Below are positions 57,753-64,000 of a stretch of 64,000 bases of DNA, piece by piece. The notes beneath the pieces are model-generated. The model saw nothing but the letters and a program-made list of their open reading frames with translations, was not told the DNA's origin and did no database searches. Each line of letters opens with the position of its first letter. Position 1 is the stretch's first letter. Source of the DNA: Lysobacteraceae bacterium NML91-0213 (GTDB lineage Bacteria; Pseudomonadota; Gammaproteobacteria; Xanthomonadales; Xanthomonadaceae); the NCBI GenBank assembly GCA_002798175.1, contig NWQL01000004.1, forward strand, positions 240,887 through 304,886, given 5' to 3'. A program made the position numbers and the translations under genes.

Positions 57753-60068
57753 ATGACGCCGCACAGGGAACCTGCGACGCCATCCAGCCTCGCCTCCGCC
57801 GGCCTGCCGCCGCGGGTACGCAAGGTGCTCGAGCGCAGCCTGCACCTGGTTTCGGAAGAACTCGACCACGGCCTGACCCGGATGCTCGACGAGTTCGAGC
57901 GCGAGCTGTTCCGCCTGGCCGACATCGCCCGCAACCCCGGTGCCGAGTCCGGGTACATGCAGACCCTGCGCAGCTTCCGCCTCAACCGCGCGGACCTGGT
58001 GCCGCGCTTCATGCTCGGCATCGAACGCGCCCTGGCCGCGATCCGCCGCCCGGCCCCGGTCCGCGCCGACAGCGGCGCGCCGGGCGAGGTGAGTTTCCGC
58101 AACCTCAGCCTGGTCGAAACCGCGGTGATGGACGAGGGCACCGTGCTGCGCGAAGTCGGCAGTCGCCAGGAAGGTCGCGCGACGCTCGCGCTGCACCTGC
58201 TCGGCCAGCGCTTCGGCGTTCTGGCCGGCAAGCCGGCGTTCGACGCGATCCGCCTGCCGCTCGGCCCGCACGTGCTGTGCGATGCCCTGCGCGATGCGGC
58301 AGTGGCGCTGGAGATCACCCACGACGCGCGACTGCTGCTCTACCGCATCTTCGACCGCCAGGTGATGGGCGGTTATCCGCAGCTGCTCGACCGCGTCAAC
58401 GAGCTGATGGTGGCCGAGGAGATCCTGCCGGCCCTCACCTTCGTTCCGCTGCGTGCCCGCCCCGCACCGGTGCTGATGCGCGAAACGCTCTCGCCCACCG
58501 GAGCCAAACCAGCCGGGGCCGTCGGGGCCGCCCCCGCAGCGCCCCAGGCCCGCCCACAGGCGCCTGCGCAGGCGAGCGGACAACCGCACCCGGGCGCCGC
58601 GGCGCGGCCGCACACCGCCTGGTTCGGCGAACCCCAGGCTGACGACGACGTCCGCGATGAGGCCGCCGCCTTCGCCACGCTGCAGGAACTGCTGTCGGGC
58701 CGCCGCGCGCTGCTGGGCAAGCTGCGCCCGGGCCGCGACGAGGGCCCGCGTCGCGAACTGGGCACCACCGACCTGGTCGGCAAGCTGCACGCGCTGCAGC
58801 AGCAACCGCCGGCCGTCGCCAGCCAGGCCAACCTGCTCGAGATCAAGCGCGCGGTGCTGGCGCAGACCCGCCACACCAGCGGTGAAGCCGCAGCGCTGTC
58901 CCCGGAAGACAACGACACCTTCGAACTGCTGGACCTGCTCTACCAGCAGCTGGAATCCGAGCTGCGCCGCGACGCACCAACCGCCGGGCTGGTGCGCCAG
59001 CTGCAGGTGCCACTGCTGCGAATGGCCCTGCTCGACCGCGCGTTCTTCCTGCGCTCGCAACATCCGGCCCGGCAGCTGCTCAACACCGTGGCCGAAAGCG
59101 CGGCGCGCTGGATGGACCGCGACGAACTCGACCCGCAGCTGGTCGAACCGCTGCAGCAGGCGGTGGCCGACGTGGTCACCGGCTTCGACCAGGATCCACA
59201 GGTCTTCGCGCAGGCGCAGGCGCGGCTGCAGGAGCGCATGCAGGCGCACGTGCGACGCGCCGAGATGACCGAGCGCCGGCACGTGGACGCCGCGCGCGGC
59301 AAGGAGAAGCTCGAGGTCGCGCGCCAGCGTGCCGGCGAGGCGCTCGCCGCCCAGATCGGCGAACACCGACTGCCGCGCTTCGCCCGGTCGCTGCTCAACC
59401 AGGCCTGGAGCGATGTGCTCACGCTCACGCTGCTGCGCCAGGGCGAGGAATCGGACGCCTGGCACAGCCAGCTCGACATGACCCGCCGCGTGGTGGCCGC
59501 CTGCAGCGAGGGCGGCCGCGGGGATGGCGCACTGGCCGCGCAGGTGGAGGAGTCGCTGGGCCAGGTGGGCTACCACGGCGAGGAAGCCAGGGTCATCGCC
59601 CAGCGCCTGGCCGGCTGCACCGACGACGACGATGACCCGGCATCGCGCACGGAGCTTGCGATGAAGCTCAAGGCGCGCGTGCGCCTGGGCGAGGACAAGG
59701 CCGCCCAGGCCCGGCCGAAGCTGCCTCCGCGCACGCCCGCCGAACAGGCGCAGTACGAACAGCTGCGGGTGATGCCGTTCGGGGTGTGGATCGACTTCGT
59801 GCAGAACCAGCAGGGCGACATCAGCCGTCGCCGCCTGTCCTGGTTCAGCCCGATCACCGACAACGCGCTGTTCGTCAACCAGCGCGGCCAGCGTGCGGCG
59901 GAGGTCTCGCTCGACAGCCTGGCGCGGATGCTGGTCAACGGCCAGGCGCGCATGGTCACCGCCGACCGCGGGCGCCTGGTCGATCGCGCCTGGCAGGCCG
60001 CGGTGAATACCCTGCGCAGCTTCGCCGGGCGCGGCGAAGGCGCCCAGCCCGATGGAGTGCCCGCATGA
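57753..60068 (+). CDS. DUF1631 family protein
   Basis: A 771-residue, highly charged, mostly helical protein of unknown function and cytoplasmic by appearance. A helical N-terminal part (about 15-240) is followed by an Ala/Pro-rich linker (250-295), then the long DUF1631 helical core (Arg/Glu/Leu-rich, 300-680), and a C-terminal segment resembling a PilZ-like/beta domain (GVWIDFVQNQQGDISRRRLSWFSPITDNALFVNQRGQ in parts: RRRLSWFSPITDNALFVNQ). GGAGAG lies about six bases before the ATG. Its stop overlaps the ATG of a PilZ protein (ATGA), a pairing that points to c-di-GMP signalling. Confidence 0.85.
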   Translation: MTPHREPATPSSLASAGLPPRVRKVLERSLHLVSEELDHGLTRMLDEFERELFRLADIARNPGAESGYMQTLRSFRLNRADLVPRFMLGIERALAAIRRPAPVRADSGAPGEVSFRNLSLVETAVMDEGTVLREVGSRQEGRATLALHLLGQRFGVLAGKPAFDAIRLPLGPHVLCDALRDAAVALEITHDARLLLYRIFDRQVMGGYPQLLDRVNELMVAEEILPALTFVPLRARPAPVLMRETLSPTGAKPAGAVGAAPAAPQARPQAPAQASGQPHPGAAARPHTAWFGEPQADDDVRDEAAAFATLQELLSGRRALLGKLRPGRDEGPRRELGTTDLVGKLHALQQQPPAVASQANLLEIKRAVLAQTRHTSGEAAALSPEDNDTFELLDLLYQQLESELRRDAPTAGLVRQLQVPLLRMALLDRAFFLRSQHPARQLLNTVAESAARWMDRDELDPQLVEPLQQAVADVVTGFDQDPQVFAQAQARLQERMQAHVRRAEMTERRHVDAARGKEKLEVARQRAGEALAAQIGEHRLPRFARSLLNQAWSDVLTLTLLRQGEESDAWHSQLDMTRRVVAACSEGGRGDGALAAQVEESLGQVGYHGEEARVIAQRLAGCTDDDDDPASRTELAMKLKARVRLGEDKAAQARPKLPPRTPAEQAQYEQLRVMPFGVWIDFVQNQQGDISRRRLSWFSPITDNALFVNQRGQRAAEVSLDSLARMLVNGQARMVTADRGRLVDRAWQAAVNTLRSFAGRGEGAQPDGVPA

Positions 60069-60421
60069 TCCAGGAGTTCCGCCGCGCCCGCCGGCGCAAG
60101 GCCGCTGACATGATCCAGGTCAGCGACGCGATGACCGGGCAGATGGTCGGCCGCATCGGCAATCTCTCCGAGAGCGGCCTGCTGCTGATCGCCAACAGCT
60201 CGCTGGAGAACGACGCGCTGTACCAGTTGCGCTTCACCCTGCCCGGCCGCAGTGCCGGCGCACTGGGCGAGGACCTCGAACTGGGCGCGCACCTGCTGTG
60301 GAGCGACCGGGCGAGTGCCCCCGGCCAGGTCTGGGCAGGGCTGCGCTTCGTCGCGCTGAGCGACGCGCAGGCGCGGCAGCTGCGCGCCTGGGTGGAATCT
60401 CCCGGCGGCCAGTTCGTCTGA
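60065..60421 (+). CDS. PilZ domain protein
   Basis: 118 residues, a stand-alone PilZ domain. The c-di-GMP-binding pattern can be read as basic residues at the N-terminus (RRARRRKAAD) followed by GNLSESGLLLIANS, matching [D/N]-x-S-x-x-G. Beta strands follow to WAGLRFVALS. PilZ proteins act as c-di-GMP receptors for motility, pili and polysaccharides. The ATG overlaps the DUF1631 stop, so both are probably made together and interact. Which output they serve is unknown. Confidence 0.9.
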   Translation: MIQEFRRARRRKAADMIQVSDAMTGQMVGRIGNLSESGLLLIANSSLENDALYQLRFTLPGRSAGALGEDLELGAHLLWSDRASAPGQVWAGLRFVALSDAQARQLRAWVESPGGQFV

Positions 60422-60489
60422 GCCCGCGCCGGCAGGTCGCCGGCGGATGCACGACAATGGCGGTTTTCCAGAACCGGGAGCCGCCCGCG

Positions 60490-61821
60490 ATGAGCGCCAA
60501 CCTCGCGCCGCTTTACGCCGACCACCTTGCCACCCTGCAGCGCCGCGCCGCGGTTGCCCTCGAGCGCGGCGGCTTCGACTGCCTGGTCGTTCCGGCCGGC
60601 ACCGTGCACTACCAGGTCTTCGACGACCGCGACTATCCCTACGCGCCCAATCCGCAGTTCAAGGCCTGGGTGCCGCTGGTGCGCCATCCCGGCAGCTGGC
60701 TGGTGGTCACGCCCGGCGAGCGCCCGAAGCTGGTCTACCTGCAGCCGTTCGACTACTGGCACGTGGTGCCGGAGGCACCGTCCGGTTTCTGGGTCGACCA
60801 CTTCGATGTGGTGGTGATCCGCACCGCGGAGGAGGCATTGCAGCACCTGCCGGGCAATGCCGCGCGCTGCGCGATCCTGGGCGAGGCGCAGAGCGCCCTG
60901 GGTGACTTCGTGCCGAACAACCCGCAGCCGGTGCTGGACTATCTCGACTACCACCGCGCCTACAAGACGCCGTACGAGATCGGGATGATGCGCGCCGCCA
61001 CCGTGTGTGGCGTGCGCGCGCACCGCGCGGCCGAGCGCGCGTTCCGCGCCGGCGCGTCCGAGTTCGGCATCCACCTGGCCTACTGCCAGGCCGCCGGGCA
61101 GGACAGCACCGAACTGCCCTACAGCAATATCGTCGCGCTCAACGAGCACGCGGCGGTACTGCACTACACCGAACGCGACCATCTGCCACCCAGGCCGGTG
61201 CGCAGCTTCCTGATCGACGCCGGCGCCAGCCACGCGGGCTACGCCTGCGACATCACCCGCACCTGGGCGACCGACCGCGATGGCGAATTCCAGGCGCTGA
61301 TCGACGCCGTCGACGCCGTCGAGCGCGGGTTGTGCGAACGGTTCACCGCCGGCACCGACTACCGGCAGTTGCACCTCGATGCCCACCTGGCGCTGGCCGG
61401 CGTGCTGCGCGACGCCGGCGTGATCCGGATGTCGCCGGAAGCGGCGCTCGAATCCGGCGTGAGCGCCAGGTTCTTTCCGCACGGCCTGGGCCATGGGATC
61501 GGCCTGCAGGTGCACGACGTGGCCGGCTTCGCCGCCTCCGACGCCGGTGGCACCCTGCCGAAGCCCGAGGGCCATCCCTACCTGCGCCTGACCCGCACGC
61601 TCGAGCCGGGGATGGTGGTCACCAACGAGCCCGGCATCTACTTCGCGGACCTGCTGCTGCGCGAACTGCGCGACGGCCCACACGCCGGCGAGGTCGACTG
61701 GGACCGCGTGGAGACGCTGCGACCCTATGGCGGTATCCGCATCGAGGATGACCTGGTGATCACCGCCGACGGTGCGCCGGTCAACCTCACCCGCGACGAG
61801 TTCGCCCGCACGGCCGGCTGA
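60490..61821 (+). CDS. pepQ: Xaa-Pro dipeptidase (M24)
   Basis: A 443-residue two-metal prolidase splitting X-Pro dipeptides. After a creatinase-like N-domain (about 10-170), the pita-bread domain shows the ligands: D and D in DAGASHAGYACDITRTW, H in GHGIGLQVHDVAG, E in NEPGIYFADLLL and E in GGIRIEDDLVIT. GACAAT lies about 35 bases upstream as a possible -10 and CCGGGAG about 10 bases before the ATG as the ribosome site. It is separated from PilZ by 68 bp and convergent with pepP. Confidence 0.94.
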   Translation: MSANLAPLYADHLATLQRRAAVALERGGFDCLVVPAGTVHYQVFDDRDYPYAPNPQFKAWVPLVRHPGSWLVVTPGERPKLVYLQPFDYWHVVPEAPSGFWVDHFDVVVIRTAEEALQHLPGNAARCAILGEAQSALGDFVPNNPQPVLDYLDYHRAYKTPYEIGMMRAATVCGVRAHRAAERAFRAGASEFGIHLAYCQAAGQDSTELPYSNIVALNEHAAVLHYTERDHLPPRPVRSFLIDAGASHAGYACDITRTWATDRDGEFQALIDAVDAVERGLCERFTAGTDYRQLHLDAHLALAGVLRDAGVIRMSPEAALESGVSARFFPHGLGHGIGLQVHDVAGFAASDAGGTLPKPEGHPYLRLTRTLEPGMVVTNEPGIYFADLLLRELRDGPHAGEVDWDRVETLRPYGGIRIEDDLVITADGAPVNLTRDEFARTAG

Positions 61822-61851
61822 TCCCGGAGGCGGGCGCCGGTGACCGGGCGG

Positions 61852-63177
61852 TCAGCCCGGCCCGGCCATGAACGCCTCGATCTCCTCGGCACTGCGCGCG
61901 AGCCCGGCGGTCAGTACCTCGTGCCCATCGCGGGTGATCACCAGGTCATCCTCGATGCGCACGCCGATGCCGCGCCATTTGGCCGCCACCCCGGTCGCGT
62001 CGGGTGGGATGTAAAGCCCCGGCTCGACGGTGAGCACCATGCCCGGTTCGAGCAGCCGCGATTCGCCCTCGATGCGGTAATCGCCGACGTCGTGCACGTC
62101 CAGGCCCAGCCAGTGGCCGGTCTTGTGCGGATAGAAGCGCCTGTACGCGCCATCGGCGATCAGCTTCGGGGCACGGCCCTTGAGCAGCCCCAGCTGCAGC
62201 ATGCCGTCCACCAGCACGTCCACCGCGGCGTCGTGGATGGCCGCGTACGGCACGCCGGGCCGCGCCTGCGCGCAGGCCTGCGCATGCGCGGCCAGCACCA
62301 CGTCGTGCAGTGCCCTCTGCGCCGGGCTGAAGCGCCCACTGGCAGGGAACGTGCGGGTGATGTCGGCGGCGTAGCCACGGTATTCGGCACCGGCGTCGAT
62401 CAACACCAGGTCGTCGGTGCCGATCCGCGCACTGTTGGCGCGGTAGTGCAGCACGCAGGCGTTGGCGCCGGCGCCGACGATGCTTTCGTAGGCCGGCTGG
62501 GCTTCGTTGCGGCGGAACACGTATTCCAGTTCGGCCTGCAGCTGGTACTCGTGCATGCCCGGGCGGACCGCGCGCATCGCCGCGGCATGCGCCTCCACGC
62601 TGATCCGCGCGGCGCGCTTCATCAATCGCAGTTCGTCGCGCGACTTGAACAGCCGCATCTCGTCGAGCAGGTGGCCGAGCTCGAGGAATTCATGCGGCGG
62701 CTGCGCACCCAGCCTGACCTGGGCGCGCACCCGGTTGAGCCAGCCGATCAGCTTCAGGTCGAAGTCGGTATCGCGGCCGAAGTGGTAGTAGACCCGCGAG
62801 CGCCCTTCCAGCAGGCCCGGCAGGATCTCGTCGAGATCGTCGATCGGATAGGCGTCGTCCATGCCGAGCGCATCGACCGCACCCTCCGGCCCCACCCGGG
62901 GCCCGTCCCAGGCTTCGCGTTCGGGATCGCGCTCGCGGCAGAACAGCAGCGCCTCGCCGTGCGCCCGGCCGGGAACCAGCACCAGCACCGCATCCGGCTC
63001 CTCGAACCCGGTGAGGTAGCGGAGATCGGAATCCTGGCGGTAGGGAAAATGGGTGTCGCGGCTGCGCACGCGCATCGGCGCGGACGGCAGCACGAGGATC
63101 GCGTTATCGCCCGCCATGCGCATGAGCTGGCGACGACGGCGCAGATACGGGTCGGAGACGGTGCGTGCAGCCGCCAT
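61852..63177 (-). CDS. pepP: Xaa-Pro aminopeptidase P
   Basis: 441 residues removing N-terminal residues that precede proline. The N-terminal domain (about 5-170) carries FPYRQDSDLRYLTGFEEPDAVLVL (in parts). The metal ligands lie in DAGAEYRGYAADITRTFP, HKTGHWLGLDVHDVGDYR, TVEPGLYIP and GVRIEDDLVITRDG. Together with pepQ it forms a convergent pair handling proline-containing peptides. The start MAAARTVSDPYLRRRRQ is 4 bases from the upstream gene's stop, so they are probably co-transcribed. Confidence 0.95.
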   Translation of the reverse strand: MAAARTVSDPYLRRRRQLMRMAGDNAILVLPSAPMRVRSRDTHFPYRQDSDLRYLTGFEEPDAVLVLVPGRAHGEALLFCRERDPEREAWDGPRVGPEGAVDALGMDDAYPIDDLDEILPGLLEGRSRVYYHFGRDTDFDLKLIGWLNRVRAQVRLGAQPPHEFLELGHLLDEMRLFKSRDELRLMKRAARISVEAHAAAMRAVRPGMHEYQLQAELEYVFRRNEAQPAYESIVGAGANACVLHYRANSARIGTDDLVLIDAGAEYRGYAADITRTFPASGRFSPAQRALHDVVLAAHAQACAQARPGVPYAAIHDAAVDVLVDGMLQLGLLKGRAPKLIADGAYRRFYPHKTGHWLGLDVHDVGDYRIEGESRLLEPGMVLTVEPGLYIPPDATGVAAKWRGIGVRIEDDLVITRDGHEVLTAGLARSAEEIEAFMAGPG

Positions 63178-63181
63178 CGGA

Positions 63182-63721
63182 TCAGTTCAGCCGCTGGCGA
63201 TGGCGCGGCCCCAGCGCGCAATCGCCGTGCAACAGCAGCACTGCAACGCGCACGAATTCCTCGAGCTCGGCCAGCGCGCTTTCTTCCTCGTCGTCGCCCG
63301 CTTCCTGCGGAGCGGCCGCGGCCAGCCGTGCCAGGTCGCCCAGTGCCTCGCGGCCTTCCTCCGACAACCCAGCTGCTTCGCCGGCGGCAAGCCCGAACGC
63401 ACCGAGGAAGCCGCGGCACCACTCGAACAGCGCGCCACTGCGCTCGTACAGCGAGGCGGATGGCTCCGGAAGTAGCAGCTCGAAGCCGAAGTCACGGTCT
63501 TCCAGCTGCGCCGAGGTCGCCGCGCGCAGGCTGTCGAGCGCCTCGTCGCCACCCAGTTCAGGGTCCGCCAGTGCGCGTCCCAACCAGCCCGGGTTGCCAT
63601 CGCCGCCACCGGCCATCCAGCCGGCGACGATGCCATGCAGCTCGGACACGCTGGCAGTCAGCCCCAGCCGGTGGATCGAACGCCCGATATCGGCGGCGGC
63701 GGGGAGTTCGTGCTCGGACAC
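63182..63721 (-). CDS. YgfB/UPF0149 family protein
   Basis: 179 residues of the YecA/YgfB-like helical family (LTASVSELHGIVAGWMAGGG, then FDLLLPEP-like GFELLLPEPSA, FEWCRGFLGAFGLA, acidic EEE stretch, FVRVAVLLLHGD). The start is a GTG (MSEHELPAAADIGRSIHRL) with AGGA about nine bases upstream. Families of this kind commonly lie upstream of pepP, as here. Role uncertain. Confidence 0.88.
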   Translation of the reverse strand: MSEHELPAAADIGRSIHRLGLTASVSELHGIVAGWMAGGGDGNPGWLGRALADPELGGDEALDSLRAATSAQLEDRDFGFELLLPEPSASLYERSGALFEWCRGFLGAFGLAAGEAAGLSEEGREALGDLARLAAAAPQEAGDDEEESALAELEEFVRVAVLLLHGDCALGPRHRQRLN

Positions 63722-63824
63722 GGCGGCGGTCCTGTTGCGAAGGGCGCACCAGTCTAGAGCCTGTCCGCGCCACTGGCATCCGTGGGCTGCCGCCAACGCG
63801 CGCATCGCAGCGCGCCGTCGCATC

Positions 63825-63854
63825 TTGCTGCCCGACGTGGGCAGTGCCTACACT
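63825..63854 (+). promoter_or_regulatory. Predicted promoter of the right-edge gene
   Basis: TTGCTG (63825-63830) and TACACT (63849-63854) are 18 bases apart, both four or more matches to sigma-70 consensus. It drives rightward transcription, about 37 bases before the GTG at 63891. Confidence 0.55.
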
Positions 63855-63890
63855 CGTTTGCCGCCGCCTGCGGCCTGGAGTTTCCCGCAC

Positions 63891-64000
63891 GTGGCCGATC
63901 CGCTCGATCCGCGCCTGCTCGTCGCCATCGCACTCGTCTGCGCCGGCTTTGCGGTGGCGGCCACTGTCGTCGCATGGCGGCAGCGTGCGCGGCATCGTCA
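63891..64000 (+). CDS. Partial gene with N-terminal membrane anchor, cut by the right edge
   Basis: An open frame from GTG (MADPLDPRLLVAIALVCAG...) with GGAG nine bases upstream and a good promoter. A single transmembrane helix (about residues 9-29) is followed by a basic WRQRARHR. Only 36 residues are present. Proteins with an anchor of this kind include RmuC-like nuclease and coiled-coil division proteins, but the family cannot be told here. Confidence 0.6.
   Translation, partial: MADPLDPRLLVAIALVCAGFAVAATVVAWRQRARHR

Overview
The window is ordinary chromosome from a very GC-rich gammaproteobacterium, most likely a Xanthomonadaceae/Lysobacteraceae member of the Lysobacter-Luteimonas-Xanthomonas type. 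This rests on the base composition, a class I aldolase in a gap/pgk/pyk/fba glycolytic cluster, a pilMNOPQ operon divergent from a PBP1A gene, GTG starts in about one gene in seven, and recurrent TAGAAT/TATACT -10 boxes. I see no phage, plasmid, IS element, CRISPR array, tRNA or rRNA. Genus is inference.

Layout. 0.1-6.5 kb (minus strand): an AGCS amino-acid:Na+ symporter, a GNAT acetyltransferase, and an RND efflux permease with its adaptor lipoprotein. 6.7-8.3 kb: cysM, then a small membrane protein with two ribosomal-L7/L12-like repeats. 8.4-18.3 kb (minus): class I fructose-bisphosphate aldolase, pyruvate kinase, phosphoglycerate kinase, the DUF3999 and DUF2339 membrane-protein pair, a 667-bp gene-free stretch with inverted repeats, and gap. 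18.4-25.7 kb (plus): ompW behind a perfect FNR-type box, an S1/P1 nuclease, modABC with a short ModC, a translationally coupled trio (half-sized solute-binding lipoprotein, CDF transporter, PQ-loop protein), an L,D-transpeptidase and an M23 peptidase. 25.8-36.2 kb (minus): transketolase, a dicarboxylate/amino-acid symporter, and a moxR-DUF58-DUF4381-batA-batB/C-batD operon. 36.3-44 kb: pilMNOPQ (minus) divergent from mrcA (plus). 44-48 kb: a conserved unknown protein, a small membrane protein, citrate synthase, ribosomal protein bL31-B and a nucleoside hydrolase. 48.1-55 kb (minus): recG, ridA, spoT, rpoZ, gmk, yicC. 55.1-61.8 kb (plus): rph, rdgB, hemW, DUF1631, a PilZ protein and pepQ. 61.9-63.7 kb (minus): pepP and a YgfB-family gene, divergent from a gene cut by the right edge.

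How the genes work together. Central carbon metabolism is heavily represented (fba, pyk, pgk, gap, tkt, gltA). There is also an envelope and motility theme: type IV pilus assembly and secretin, PBP1A, L,D-transpeptidase, M23 hydrolase, OmpW, and the MoxR/Bat stress module. The spoT/rpoZ/gmk group concerns (p)ppGpp and guanine-nucleotide homeostasis, and rph/rdgB/hemW concerns RNA, nucleotide and heme housekeeping.

Novelty. I found no clearly new defence or mobile system. The items most worth a second look are the coupled half-SBP/CDF/PQ-loop cassette, the L7/L12-like repeat membrane protein, the FNR box placed exactly for class II activation of ompW, the inverted repeats upstream of the DUF2339 gene, and two apparently leaderless genes whose start codons abut or lie in hairpins.
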